64,000 bases of DNA from Chaetorhynchus papuensis (lineage: Eukaryota; Chordata; Aves; Passeriformes; Rhipiduridae), in contig VWYX01001361.1 in the NCBI GenBank assembly GCA_013396525.1, positions 62,001 to 126,000 on the forward strand, given 5' to 3'. Of this stretch, positions 22,699-36,511 are shown in pieces. Both the position numbers and the translations under genes were made by a program. Positions within the stretch are counted from its first letter, which is position 1. The number at the start of each line of letters is the position of its first letter. Under the pieces are notes generated by a model. That model had not been told where the DNA came from. It searched no databases and saw only the letters and a list, made by a program, of their open reading frames with translations.

Positions 22699-24960
22699 TG
22701 GATCTTGATGGCACCTGCTTTCTCCTTCTTCCTTATCCAAAGCTGGAATTTACTGTATGCCAGTCTCTGGTCACGCATTTCTTTTTTCCGTGGCAGACAG
22801 TGAGGATTCCTGTCACTGCACCAGCCTCAGCTGCAGTGCTGTTTATTAGTTTGTGTAGGTGGAAGTGTGTCTGGACTTCTTTTTCTGTCCGTTACCTTCC
22901 TTGTTTTTGGTAGTTGATGGTTTATATTTTTTTCCTCCATCTAAAACACTTGTAATTCACTGGTTTTGTTATTTTCATCTGCCTAACACCAGTGATGATT
23001 AAAAGAGACATCACGTGGTCAAGAGGAAGAGACAGAGGGCACAGCATCAGCTGTGAACTGAAAACCAAGACTATTGAGCACCAACCTGAAGGTAAAAGTT
23101 GTGGCCAACTGGTTGTTTATTTCCATGTGTTTGTAATCTACTGCTTACAGAGGGGATATATCATCACTCACAGGCAGAAATTTTATTTGATGGGAGCAGA
23201 ACAATAACAGAAATTAGAATTTCTTTAAATTCATGAATATTTGTACCCAAAACATGAGCTACATCAGACACATAATCTCTCTATGTAGTCCAGCTGGTTA
23301 GTTCATGAGTTTAAGGCATTAACAAGCTGTAAAGCAGTTAGATGCTGAGATCTGAAATATTTTTGCTTTACCTATCTGGTTGCACGCAGAATTTTGCAAA
23401 GACAACACAGAAGACTCAGAAGTCAGAAGGAAAACTGGAAAATTCACACATGCATTTTTTAAATTTATAAAAAAACACTTTTTTTTGTTTTAAGACACTC
23501 TTCTAATATTTTGTGTTCAAGACAATTTATGTCTGCCAGCTCTACAAGCATAAGTAATCTGTGTAAGGTGTTGGCTTCCTTCTTACCTGGGATTAGCCAA
23601 ATAACAGAAAGATGATTGATTTAGAAGTCCTGGACTGATTTAAAAGTCTTGGACAGCACAGCAAAAAGTGGCTACTTATTCTGGGGTTGTGCAAAAGCTA
23701 TGACTCAGTTTATATTTCTTAACTTTGAAGTAGAAGGTTTCTCTTCCCATGCGCAGTGTGACCAGTCTCAGCACGCGTCCTGATGAGTGAGACCAATACA
23801 AATATTGGTATTTGTGTATCTCTTACCACCACAGTTCTCTGATTATCAGGTGTGAATCCCCCCTCTGCAGCAGCAGCAGCAGCAGCAGCCCCATCCCACG
23901 GCAATCCCACACCAATCCATGGCAATCACCTGCCCATCACACACTTACCATGCCCCAGTCATGGGGCAATCACAAGCTGCAGGAAGTTATTCCTATATGC
24001 TGTTAAAAAAAAAAAAATCCAAAAACCTGTGATTCTTCCTGATAGTCTCCCAGAAAGGAGCACTCTCCCAGTCACAATGCACTCTTCAAGGCTTGAGTCA
24101 AAGAGACGTACAACTTCTTGGACAAGTCTTCCTCTTGCATGAGGTCTTTTCAATTGAAGAGTCTGTTGGCAAGGCAGCATCGTTCCTTGTCCCTCCCTGC
24201 TTGCCTCTGCAAAAGCAAGGCCTTTCTGTAAAGCCTGTGTTCAGAGCTGAAAGGTGAACTCATCTCCAGGGCTGGCATGCCTTGATGTACACACACATTT
24301 CTGGCCTCCTGACAGCTGTGCTTGTATGAAATATTATCCAGAAAAAGCTATTTTCCTACAGAAACAAGGTGCACACTAGGCCTCTGCTTTTACAGACTTG
24401 TGTATGTGATGGGTAGGTTGTGAAAATTAGCTCTGGGAGTGATTTGCAAAAGGAAACAGAATTTAAAGCATAATAGCTACATATCTTTTAACCTTATTAC
24501 AATACAGTCTGCCTTGATCCATTTATTCTTAGGACTAAATAAAAGCAGCGAGTCTGAGCCATGCCTGCTTACCAACAAAGACCAGCTTCAGAAAAGGAGT
24601 GCTGGGCACCATCAGGACTTTCTGTAGGCTTCTCACCTCCTTCTTTTACTGAATGAGCTGTAAGAATACCAAGAGAGAAAAATAAAACCCAGCAGTTATT
24701 CCTGACCTCACAGCTGCTGGCACAGATTGTTTGAGTTGTTTCCAGCCAAAATCCTTCCCCTACTCGGAGCACAATTGTGAAAATTACATGAATTCAGTAT
24801 GTACAGCCATTGTTATCTAATACAGCCCTATTAAAATGTAATGAGGTCTTTACTTTTAATTAATACTATTTTTATTAATGACTGCATGTTGGCCACTGTT
24901 GAGATCAAAGCCACATGTATTTTCAGCAGTATAAACGTATAATGCAGTTACACTTTGGAA
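22699..24960. other. Gene-free stretch
   Basis: No gene is recognised. It includes a CAG-type microsatellite (23867-23889), a CCATGGCAATC-like short reiteration near 23890-23930, an A13 run at 24005-24017 and T/A-rich DNA near 23455-23490. Confidence 0.55.
23867..23889 (+). repeat. (GCA)n microsatellite, about 7.7 units
   Basis: An uninterrupted GCA/CAG tract. It translates as poly-Ala or poly-Ser in short flanking frames, but there is no sign that it lies in an exon. Confidence 0.95.
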
Positions 24961-25125
24961 CTAAAGAGCTTACAACTTTAACAGACAAAAACCATTTTTC
25001 TTTTGTAGACAGGAAAAGGAGCTGGGAAAGATTAAGTGACTCTCTTAAATCCATGCAAAAAGACTAAAGAGGAGCCATGAACCAAATCCAGTTCTCTTGA
25101 GACCCTGCCCTGTATAATAACCTTA
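24961..25125 (+). repeat. MIR-like ancient SINE with conserved 5' block
   Basis: 'aaagagcttacaactttaac' and 'agacaaaaacc' open the element. 'gacaggaaaagga', 'aaagattaagtgactctc', 'ccatgcaaaaa', 'gaggagccatgaaccaaatc' and 'cagttctcttgagaccctg' follow. This is the block order of MIR-class amniote SINEs ('agagcttacaatctaa', 'gaggttaagtgacttgccc', 'gtcacac', 'gcagagctgggaatagaacccag', 'gtctcctgactcccagt'). Divergence is high but the order is intact over about 165 bp. Confidence 0.7.
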
Positions 25126-28100
25126 AGACAAATCTTCCACCACTGTCCTCAGTTACCACTCCTTACAACAGCAAGTAGGCTAGGAAAAAAACAGTGGCAA
25201 ATTAGATCAATTTTCTAAGTGATTGCAGCCCACAGTTACAGTGGTAGTCAGTGCAAAATTCTCTCCTATCACCTTTATCCTTATAAAATCTTTGTTGCTT
25301 GCACTTCAGGAGTGTTGGATGGTCCTTGGAAAAGTAAAATTCAGCAGTGTTTGGGACTGACTGTGATTCAGGGCTCACTGATGCTGGTGAGGCTGCTATC
25401 TCTCCCCATCTATTCCCAGCAGGAATTCCTTCTCTGATCATCCCATCAACAGGTCAGAGGAGACTAGAATTGAACCAGCAGACAGCAGTGGCAGCTCAGA
25501 CCACCACTGTGGGTTCTCCTTTCCTGTCAGGAATGAATTATCACTGCCCTCCCTTGACGAGCACACTGATTGCCTTGGGATGCACAAGATGCACTTCTGT
25601 AGCAGTTGCATCTCATAAAAATACTCACCAGAGAGCCTACCCCTGAGTTCTGGACTTCATTCTCTCCCTTCAGTCCCAGCCCCGTTCAGACCCTGAGCAC
25701 AGAGGCATTTATTAATACCAGACACCGTAGGTTTCCTATCGTTTTATAAAGATGACATTCATGCTGACTGTTAGTTTAAGCTTTAAAAGAGGAGAACAAT
25801 GGGATTACTCTTCCAAAGCAAATATAGCTGCTCAATATTGCTATTATAGTTTCCATGCCTGAATCAATGAAAGGTCACAGCCTCCTCAAAGCTCAAAGAG
25901 GATAGAAAGACACAGGAAAGAATCGGGGCTGATATGTGTTTGCTCAGAACAATATAGGATTGTTGGTACACCTCCCTGAGCACAGCTAGCAGACACTGTG
26001 CAGATGTTCTGTGGGCTTGTTCGGAATGGGCACGAACAGTGTTTAAAAGCCACTAAATAATCTTAAACAGTTGTAGCCAAAAGATCTGCACAGAGCTTGC
26101 CAGAGTTCCCAACTGCAAAGAAGCCCCTTCCAAGGGCCCACTGTCCTGGACTTACTGCCTTGGCTGTGATGGGCAGAGAGCTGGCAGGGACTGCTGCGCA
26201 GACAGACTGTTCAAGATGTTGTACATCTCTTTGGCCCAGGCCTAGGAGGGTGCATTGTCACTGCTTGCCTCTTTCTTGGAGAAAATTAGGGAGAATCACA
26301 CATTTTTTCATTTCTTTTTATCAGTATATAGGAATAATATTCTGCGTCTTGAGGAAGGGAAAGAACAGATTCTCTAAGAATAAACGTGGGTAAATAAATG
26401 GGAGTTTCAGGGTAGAGAAATAAAAAAAATAAGGCCAGCAGAGGAAAAAAAGTTATTTGAACAGACAAAGTATACAACTTTGTATTTGGATCTGAAACAG
26501 AAGAAGATATAAGAGTAATTAGAAACATTTACCCTTAGTGTGCCCATTTTCACTTCTTGGTCTTTTGGGCTTGGAGGTTTTTTACTTTAGGTAAGTGTTG
26601 GGTTGATTCTGGTGTTACTTTCCTATCTCTGTGTGAGTGGAAGGGTGCATGACCTTGAAATCTGGCAGAAATTCTGTTTCTGCATAATCAGCCCATGACC
26701 CACCTCTGCTTTTGTGCCTTTTGGATCCTAAGCACATCCCATTTCCCACAGCTTTTGTTACAGCACTAACTTCGAACATAATTCATATAAAATTTCCAAA
26801 TCAGACCACTGCTAGCCATGACAGCAAGGACCTGACTTCCCCAGGAGCAAGGGAGCCATGAGGGAAAGAACAAAACTTCTGCTTGTGGGACTAATTCTGG
26901 CCACATTGAAACTGTCCAGATGTCAGTATAAAAAATGGAGGTAATGAAAACCAGTACCCCCCTCTTATACATTTACCACAATGATATAAGTATGGTCCAT
27001 TTTACAGCATGGGAATAAAAGTCTTTCATTGCATGGAAATGTATTGCATAACTACTGTACTCTACTGTTTGGAAAATACTGGGACAAGCCAACACCAACA
27101 CTTCCTATCATTCTCATATTTGGTTAATCAAATTACTTTTTTACCAGACGTTAGCCAGAACACAAGATAATTGTTTTCTATTTTAAATAATGGCTTGCTG
27201 AATTCAAAGGGCCTTGTTTTAGTCTGCAAAGCCTGGCATTAAGCTGGAGTAAAACAGTATCTAATTATGCCCATTACCCCTAGGCAAGTACTTTTCTTAG
27301 AAAAATCACCTGTCAGCAGCACAGCATTCTGCCAGAGCAATTTTTATTCTCTTTCTGTTCCCGAGGCATTTCATTTGCGGATCTATCAGTTGAAAAGTGC
27401 CTGTCAAAGAGGAGGAAACAACAACATTTTAGTGAAACAACACACTGGCATAGAGGTAAAGGTTTGTACCAGTCCAACACAATACATTCTTCACACTATT
27501 CCAACTCAGACATGCAGACCATGAAGCAGCCAGCTGTGGTCCAGGAGGTCTAAGAAGATTATGGGAGCTAGAAAAGCAGGTTCAACTTTACGTGCAGAAG
27601 ACTGTTTTTACCTTTCTTAGCTAACTTTTTAGTCTGTTATGGGTAAGAGTCAGAAAACCTCCAAACAGCAAACCAACCCAACACACAAACCAAAAAAAGC
27701 CCTCAAGAAACAGAAGTGGTGAAAAGTTTCTCTGTACAAATAAGGATGCTAGCTATAAGCTGCATGCCTTGCTCTCTTGTAGTTTTTAGATTGCTCCAAA
27801 GAATCCACAGGTACAGTTTAATTTAAACTCCAAAGAGAAGCAATTCTGTCATTTTAAAAGATCTATTAAATGCCACAGTAAACATAGAGGAGGGGTTGCT
27901 TTGCAGTTTCCTTCTGTAAATTCTGATGGTGTTTTAACATTTTTTAGTATCATTTTTTATAGCAGGCTGTGACCTGAGTATCATAACACTTTGAGAGGAA
28001 TACACATGGCAAGAGGATTTAAAGGAATATGAGAATATATTTAAGAGAAACAACAAAATTGACTGAATCTGCTGCCTGTGAGACAAAACAAAACAAAAAT

Positions 28101-31100
28101 GAGAGAAATTCTGGAGGTCAGAGCATGAAACCTTTTTAATCTAATTCAGTAGCGTGTATTTAAAGACGTGTTTTCAGCAAAAAGTTTTTGAAACCAAATC
28201 CTGGGGAGGAGGGGCCAGCTGTTTCACAGAACATATGATCAAGTTTTAACATGATTAATTTGTCACAGCAGTGGCCCCTAAGAACTTTCCCATCACATTT
28301 GATAACTAATGTGTATTTGCTGCAGATGACTGCTTTGGTCTGTGTTTATTGAGGAGAGCTCCCTTCAGTCTGAACAGGTAGTATTGAGCCACCAGATCTA
28401 TTTTTCTTAGCCAAAATGGCAGTCACTTACTTAGCAGTCACAAAGATTTCTTGTTACACTTTCTTTGCCAATTCAATGGTGCACAGAGGAATAAAGAAAC
28501 TGGAGGCGAAGGGAAATCTGGAGTTCTACCTCAGTCTTTGCAACTCAGTTTCTTGTATGACAGTGATGAATATTTTAGCTTTACCACTTTTTTATTAGGA
28601 ATAGCAGGAGATAGAGGTGTACTCAAGTGGCTGTCCAGCAAGGATAAGCAAGCAAGCCCTAAAAGGGGCTATTCAGACAAGTAGATCACTGAGTTTACAA
28701 ATACACTTGGTGCACTTAGCGTGTGAAGTGATGCACCACCACTGAGCATTATTGTTCTGAGCAAAAAGCCTGTGAGCTATGGACTCTCCCCAAGCTCTAC
28801 TTTACCACTAGCTTGGCAGGTCTATCTATCCTGGTGGGCATCAGTGCTCAGCCCCACCAGGAGAATCACCAGCCCTGATACAGGGATGTAATCATGAGGT
28901 GAGTTTTACATGCTTAAGAGCATGGACTCCAAAAGGACCGTCATGTTTATTGGGAAACCACAGTACTGCCCACTAGTGAACACCAACAATGAAGGTAGCT
29001 TAAATTTCACTTCAGTTCAGGAGGGGTTTTTTGCACAGCTTTTTTCCTTGAGTGTTTCTCCTGAGAATTCAAAGTCCTGAAATGTCTTGTAAAAGTCAGG
29101 CATCTGAATTCTTTCAAAGCTGATGGAAGAAAGAAGGATTGTTCTTTCTTTCAAAGCATGCCCAGAGGAGTGTGTGGTGATAGTCAGGCTCCATTGTTGC
29201 TCAGCGTTCAGCATAAGCATCAAGGATGTTGTAAGCCTGATGAAATTCAAGTACACATTTCGCTCTCTGCTGGAATATGCATTACCGCCCAGTCTCTGGG
29301 GTTCTGCAGGCAAAGGACTTCCTCACCTTTCTTTGAAGTTTTCCCCGCATTCCTCAGAACTGGGGAGTGTTCACTGTGTCAGAGGAAAGTAGTGGGAATG
29401 ACATTCATTAGGATGATTAAGAGACAGAGCCTTTTCTCCTTGCTCCAATTAGCACATCACTGCTGATGGAACAGAAAGCATTTCCTCAACTCCCGTCTTT
29501 CCCTCCTGTGACCCACTCACCAGACTCACCCTCTCCAAAGTCCCTCTTCCACCCCCACCACATACCACCCTCTAAAGGTGAAGATGTTCTTTGTGATGTG
29601 GTAGGTGAGACTCCAAATCTGCTTGGCTGAGGAAGGAAACGGACCCATCCCTTTCACAGCACAGGTGGGTGATGCTCTGACCTCGGGAGCAGCATCAGGG
29701 AGGAGGAGCACCATCTGAATTCCTTTTCCCAGCAGTGCTCAATCCGTTGGCGAGCCCCCCACAGCACCTCACAATCTGCAGGGGTATTGGTGAAGGTTAG
29801 CCCAACTCAGCATGGGAGAGGTGCGAAGTTACCAGTGTTAATAAGGCACTAAAAAAGTGCTTGTTACAATAAGCAGCAGAACTTTAAGATGTAGAAAACT
29901 GTGACATTGAAAGCTTTGGTCCCTGCAACGAGCGTAAACACCCCACACTTAGGTGGCAGCTGAACAAGGGTCCTGAGGGTCAGAATTTTTGACTGGGGAC
30001 CTAAAGTAGCAGGTGAGCATTGAAGTGGTATCCAAGCCCTTTCAGGGATTTAGCCCCCAAGTCCTATTAAGAAAGCAGCCACCTTAAACACGCCTCAGGA
30101 ATCGCAGTCTCTTGTTTATCACTTCCCACAGGCACCGCTTTAAACACACACATGCGAGTATATGTGTGTATAAAAGGAATACCTGGAGAAACTAAGAACG
30201 TCTTAATTAAACTTAAGATGTGTGGTTCAGATAAGTTTGGCACGGGGCCACTGCATTCCAAGATTCTCAAATAGCATAATCTAATTAATTTTGTTTAAGA
30301 ACACAGAGGTCATAAACATACAGTAATTTGAAACACTTAGTACCCTGCCAGCTGGCACTGTCTCCTTTCCACTTCTTTGCACTGTAATTTCACTTCCATT
30401 TGTGCCGGGCTTGAAATCTCCTCACTCTAGTAGTAGGCTGTATTATGTTACACAGTATTCAGCTGAGGTATTTTTTAATGAACTAATTACATGTTAGTTA
30501 ATAATAGAACATTTCTTTAGTAGTCAACTGCTGAATATAATTCTGAGAGGACTACTGTAGGCTGGGATCCTGCAGGAATGTTTAGGAACAGGTTTCAGCT
30601 CAAAGCATTATGTCTATTCGTTAATATGCTATAAGAAAAACATAAGTCCCTGAAAAGCCCGGTGTTTTATCTTTTCACTGCTGGGCTGTGCATTGGGAAC
30701 CGGTGTTTTGACACTTTTGTTTGTGGATGAATTTTGGAAGTCATTCAAAAAATAATGGGGAATATTTATGGAGTCCTGCCGTCAGAAAATCACATTTAGA
30801 TTTCTTTCTGTTTGCCGTCCCCTCGTGTCCAGCCCATTTCTGCTGCGGTGCTGTAGACACAGACTATGTGCTCATTTCCTAAGCAATCTCCAAGCTCCAG
30901 GAGCAGATATCTTCTGCAAGGTTCAGACCCTCTTTATGGCTCTCCTGGCCAAGGTAGCATGATGTCATGTAACATGATGTTGTGCAAATCTTCCAGAATG
31001 CTTCTCACCGCTCTGCCCACCAGGGAACCATCTGAATGGCGTGTTCAGCCAAATATCCAGAGAGCTCAGCACATTTCTGGTTACTGAGATGAGGCACAGA

Positions 31101-31954
31101 TAAGTGTCACAGCTTTAGACCTCAGCTTTGTTATTCAGAAATAATCCTCCAAGGACATATGCCCTTTTTTGTGACCACTGGGTTTAGTTCTGAGACAGCA
31201 ATGAGTTACAAAGGAATTTTGATGGCCTATGGACATTATTACTTCAGAAGTATAAACTTTTTGAGAATGCCATAGGTCAGATTCTCCTCGCCTGATATGA
31301 ACGACCACAGCATGATGAAGCAGTATTTAAGCAACACAGATTTATAGGAAGGAAGGGCCTGGCTTGGCGTACAGAGACACACTCATGTCACGCTCGGGCT
31401 TCACCATTCTCCTCACAGCATGTGCATGACTATCGCTGTAACGTTATTGAAAGGAGGGCATTGAGGGGTTGTGTTCTTACATGTACATTAGTGAGTAGAG
31501 ATCTCCATCAAAGACTTTCTCTGCTGGAAGACAGGGATACAGTTACAAAGCTATTCTCTGTCTGGTACTGCCAGCAGCACTGTAAATCCCCCACACTCCG
31601 TATCTAATGTACTCAGATGCAGAGGAGGCAAAGAGTCAAGCCAAGGAAAAGCAAGAGGAGCACAGGCTGGCTGAAAGGCAGCTCTCAGAGACAAAAACCA
31701 GACAGAAACCCTTACAAACCCAGCACTGGGCTCCTGAGAACCACTCAGCCTTAACCCTTAGCCAGCTAAAAACTGGAGGAGAACTACAGAATTACCAAAG
31801 TTTATTGACAGTGAAAATATGAAGGATGGCTTTGAGAGCACGAAATGCTGACGGATGTAGAAGCACTGGGGTTTTTTGAGGAGTAATACATGAGACACAT
31901 ACACACATCCCATTTCCTACCTTCCAGTACGGTTAGCGAGAAGGATTTTGAGCT
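25126..31954. other. Long gene-free stretch
   Basis: About 6.8 kb with no recognised gene. It contains an AAAAC reiteration at 28083-28099 and an imperfect CA/TG inverted repeat at 30146-30169 (acacacat / atgtgtgt). Overlapping short frames at 29017-29466 lie on both strands. A 71-codon plus-strand frame at 31607-31822 has a charged, heptad-like N-terminal half, but no supporting context. Confidence 0.55.
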
Positions 31955-32200
31955 GTAGAATCCCTGGGGTGGACAGGGATCTTCAGGGTTTCCAGCCCAG
32001 CCTCCTGCTTGGACCAGGTGCAGTGGGAGCAGGCTGCCCAGAGTCGTGCCCAGCCAGTCTTGCATCTCTCCAAGGACGGAGATGCTACCACCCCTCTGGG
32101 AAGCCTGTTCCAGGGCTTGACTGTGACTTCAGTTTTTCCTGATATTGAGCTAGAATTTCTTGTATGGCTACTTGAGTCCATTGTCTCACATCCTTAGTGA
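31955..32200 (-). mobile_element. CR1 LINE 3' fragment, antisense
   Basis: On the plus strand the text runs 'gtagaatccctggggtgga', 'ttccagcccagcctcctgc', 'agtgggagcaggctgccca', 'agccagtcttgcatctctcc', 'cacccctctgggaagcct', 'ttccagggcttgactgtg', 'ttttcctgatattgagct' and 'gtccattgtctcacatcc'. Every block matches the complement of the avian CR1 3' region, in order. It is 5'-truncated and carries no ORF2 sequence. A distinct subfamily from the copy at 20.9 kb is likely, since its terminal words differ. Confidence 0.95.
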
Positions 32201-33501
32201 AATCAAGACTGGGCCACTAATCCCATTGAATTTATTTGAAAAGATCTAAGTAATTTTATTGTAAATCGTAGTGGAGATAGAACTGTCGGGTACAGATGAC
32301 CAATAATGCTGCATAAAACCTTCCACTTTGGATTTAGCTGGATCTGATACTTATCGATTGGCACTGTCCTGTAAGTGGTTTAACAATTGGTGGCATGAGA
32401 TCAATCCCTTTTCTATCATATATGTTTCTGACACTGCCTAGTTATCTCTGTCCAGCTCTTAGTGAAATGATCTTCATGTTAAAGCCCACCGTCATAGTTG
32501 GTGGTCACACATTTCTTGACAGCTTCCAGATTCTTAAAGATATTTAGGCATTGTTCTGATGTCTTGCAAGGCCTAAGTGATTTAGACAAGTAAGAGCCTT
32601 TTTCAGAGTTGCCTGACTTAAGACTGATTTGAAAGCCAAGATTTAAGCAAAAAAGACAATGGATTTTACCCCTTATCCTTAGAAATAATCTCTCCACAAG
32701 AAGGAGGCAAAAAAGGAAAGAAAGTGGGGTGAGCTGTGGAAATGTATGCTGCCTTTACAGGTGTCCTGCATGTTAAAATAACTTCACTTGCAGAAACTGT
32801 GTCACTCAAATCTGATAACTATGTTAAAATAAATTCATACAAGGAAATGCTGTTGGCTACAGGCCAATTCACATCAAAATTTTTCATGGATATAAAGAAA
32901 AAAACAACCAAAAACCAGACAAAACAACCCACAGATTCTCTTTCCTGAACGTGAGTGCAAAGAAGAAAAGAGCTCACTGGATTTTTTTTTAGTGCTCTTT
33001 AGAAAAACGACCCTTGAATAGGGCCTTGATGAAAGGTGCACTACAGGAACAGAACCAGGGGTAACCGAGGAGGAGAAGTGGCTCACATACTGATGCATAT
33101 GAGATCAAACCCCTGTCTTGCATCTGGTGAGTTTATACTGACAGTTTATTTCCAGGACAGCCATCAATATAATGTCTGAGTGCTTAATCCTCCTCTCACT
33201 AACTCGGTACCAAGACTCCCACTGGCTTCTGCTGTGTAGCTTTGAAGCCTGCGGGTTCGGTGCCTACAAAATGAGCTGCTACTTACCCAGGAGAAAAGCC
33301 AGGCAGAAAGTATTCAAATATAAACATTTACATTTAAAGAATTGCCTCTGCTGAAGTCCATCACAGAAGTGATTGATTGTCTGTCATTTTTGAGCGTGTT
33401 CTCTTTTATTCCAAATATTTTTTTCTAAATGGGTGTAGCTATTGAAATAGGAATGGCCTATTTTATTTTAGGTTCTAAATAAACCAGAAACTCAAGCTAA
33501 T

Positions 33502-33541
33502 TTTCTGAATAACTTATTATAATTTATTTCTGAGTAACTTA
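33502..33541. repeat. 15-bp imperfect direct repeat, period 25
   Basis: TTTCTGAATAACTTA at 33502-33516 and TTTCTGAGTAACTTA at 33527-33541 differ at one position. The setting is AT-rich. Confidence 0.8.
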
Positions 33542-36511
33542 AAATAAAACCTTAGTTATTAAAAAAAAAGGCTGATTTACATAAACCTTGCTTGGATAAC
33601 AGAAGAATAAACATAATAATGTCATTGTTTTGGAGGAAAGGTTATAAAATATCACTTGAATTACACTTGATCAATCAGATAAAATCTTGAAAATCTGTTT
33701 TAAATCTTGAAAAAAGAAAACATCATTGACATTTTCCAATGTTTTAAGTGTTGTTTTTTTGACCTGTTCTATCTCCTTGGAAGCTAACCACAAATCCCAG
33801 TTGGAGCACATTGAGAAGTTCAGAGCAAAAATAAAGCACACACCAACATCAGTTTTGTCCAAGGGCAGAGAGCATAAAGGACAATGTGTTTTTCTGTGCC
33901 CTTAAAAATCTGAGCCTCTACAGTTCTGCAGAGCTTAACTTTTGGGAGTCACTGGGAACAATAATTTAACAATATGTCATTTATTTTCCTCCATGCAGAT
34001 CTTCCAGAATACGGAATTTCATTTTATGTGGGATGTGGTGCTGACTGAGATTGAGGGCCTGAGAGTCAAAGATGCTAGTTCGTGAGGTCTTTCTTTAAAA
34101 TATGTTGCTAATTCAGAAATAAAAAACTGCAATTAATGAATTGCTGTTAATCTCAAAAGCAATAGCACTTCCCTTTGCTGTATTCCTCATTTTCATGGAA
34201 AGGGACTACAGACAATAACCTTCCTCCCTGACTGACATCTGTGGTGCAGGGACTGTGATTCTTGTCCTGCTGAGCAACATTATACCATCAAGTGCTGAGC
34301 CATATGAAGTTTTTGGCTGTGCTCTTTCATTTTTTCCCTAGTTCTCCACATTCCTATGCCCTGTTCTCTAGTTCCCAGAGGTAGGCATTTCTGCAATTTC
34401 GATTCACTTCCAAATATCTTTAGAAAATGCAAAGCGCTCTTGGCTTGGCTCTCATCCACAGTCCAGTGCCAAAAACCTATCTGCATTTTTTCCCTTGTAT
34501 ATCCTAATTCTAAACTTAGTTTTCCTTTTACATTCTGCAGCACTGTGCAATCCTGGGGGGAAACAGCTATTCGGGGTCGCATTAACCCTGTGTGAAATAC
34601 AAAGTGCGAGCACTTTAGCTGCCCATCATCACTCAGCTGAGCAAAACGGCTCTGCGGCTGGCACTGCTTCCATCTCACTTCTTCTCCCCAGAACTGCCTG
34701 AACAAAACCCATCTTACTCTTTCTCAAACCATAGACTCACATTGTCTAGCCTGCCTAGCAGCCCCCTAATCCAGTCAGAAAGCCCAAACTGTTTGAAATG
34801 ACCAAATATGCATGTGGAATTTGCATTAGGAACATAATAGACCTCCTAAGCACGGTTATTACAGCATGCTCCATTGTTCTAACATGCCTCCCACCTGTTG
34901 CTGCTTATAATGTGCTCAAGTGCCATCGAGTGCAAAAGTTATGGTGTTATTTATGTGGAACCTTCTTAGACATGCACGAGGTGCAAGATATATTTACAAG
35001 ACCCTTCTTTTATCTCTTCCACTGGGCACAACAGGGGTCTCATCTCCTCCCTGGGTGCACATGTGACTACAGATGACATTACTGGAAATAAAACATTCCC
35101 ACCATGCAGAGACCAAACCTCGGTGCAGGAATCATCTTGGGCCTTTCATCTGGAGAAGGAGAAAGTAGGGGAAAAAAAACCAACCCCACAAAAATGCCCC
35201 ATACCTTTGCTGGTTTAATTGTTGTGTTGTGGATGCGTGTGAGGTGAAAACAAGGAAGGAACTGCAAGTATTTGTGTGGAAGCTGTTCCAAAATCCTGCA
35301 GGAAATTTGTGTCAGCACTGGAGACCTGAGGCTTTCCACAGTTAATGGAAAGACCCACTTGAGTATGCTCAGGATCGAGCTCTTAATACAGAAATATATC
35401 CTAAGAGGTGAATCACCTCTTGTGCACAGCTACAAGGTATAAAGCAGTGAACTTCTAATTATGCCAGCTAACATTGTCATCATTCACTCACCAGAGCAAA
35501 GGTTTTACCCAAAATTTCAGTGCTTTTCAGTTTCAGGAGTCCCAGTTCAGGCTCTGAAGTTTAGGCCATGCCAGGGTGGCCAGTCACAAAGCGAAACGCA
35601 GACCTGTTGGGCTTTAATGCTTCAATAACTAGGGAAAATATTAAAACTAAAACTCAAAATTTGTTTCAAATGGCCCTGTAGAGTACATGAGATCTCTGTC
35701 TTTACAGGTTTCCCATTCCTGATTCAGGAGAGCAGGAGCTTCTGTGAAGATGTGGATGAAATGGCACAGGAGCGACTGTTTCTGCAGCATACGAGAGTTG
35801 CCCACGGAAGGACTGAGATCTTTAGGTGTGTGAATGATGGTGGTGTTGTACAGAAAGACCTTTGTGTTGGGCTTGCTTGGGCACCAACAGACGAGAAACG
35901 TGGAAACGTGGAGCTCTGCACAAGCAGCTGAACCTTATTCTTATCAAAAGCTTCTCTAGCTGGGAGATTTTCAGTGGTTGAATTACACTTGGTACATGAC
36001 ATGATGTCTCCCACATCTGTAGTACTATGACCCACCTTCTTCTTCATGCTTCTAAAAGTGGTGATGTTATCCTCTTTGAAAATGATGTTGTCCCCTGAGC
36101 TAAGAGCTTGCAGAACCCCCAAGTCCATCTGCTGGTTTGGTGCCCCTGTGCTTATCTCTGTGGCCCTCTGTTAGCAGTATTCCAGGCACAGCTGGCTGAA
36201 ACACTGCTGTATAATCTGTTTTGGAAGGAAAATTAGCTTTTCAGCTAAACTTTTTTCTTTTTTTTTTTTCATGGATTGTCTGCTTTCCATGGTAAATTCC
36301 AGCTTCTGGCTGAAAAGCCAAAGCATTTGCAATAAAATGCCTCGTGTATTTCTATGAGATGGTGCATGGCACGGGAAGGTAGGGAAATATTTTCTGACAA
36401 GTGCTGCTGATATAAACTCATATTAATGCTGATGCCTTTTCATGCAGCAAGTTGTTAGTGGAGCCACTGGAAATTACAGACAGATGGAAGATACAGGTTG
36501 TTGCATGAAGC

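Noticed and set aside
22569..22778. Minus-strand frame with a long poly-Asp/His run (and poly-Met/Ile on the plus strand)
   Set aside because: Produced entirely by the GAT/ATC microsatellite.
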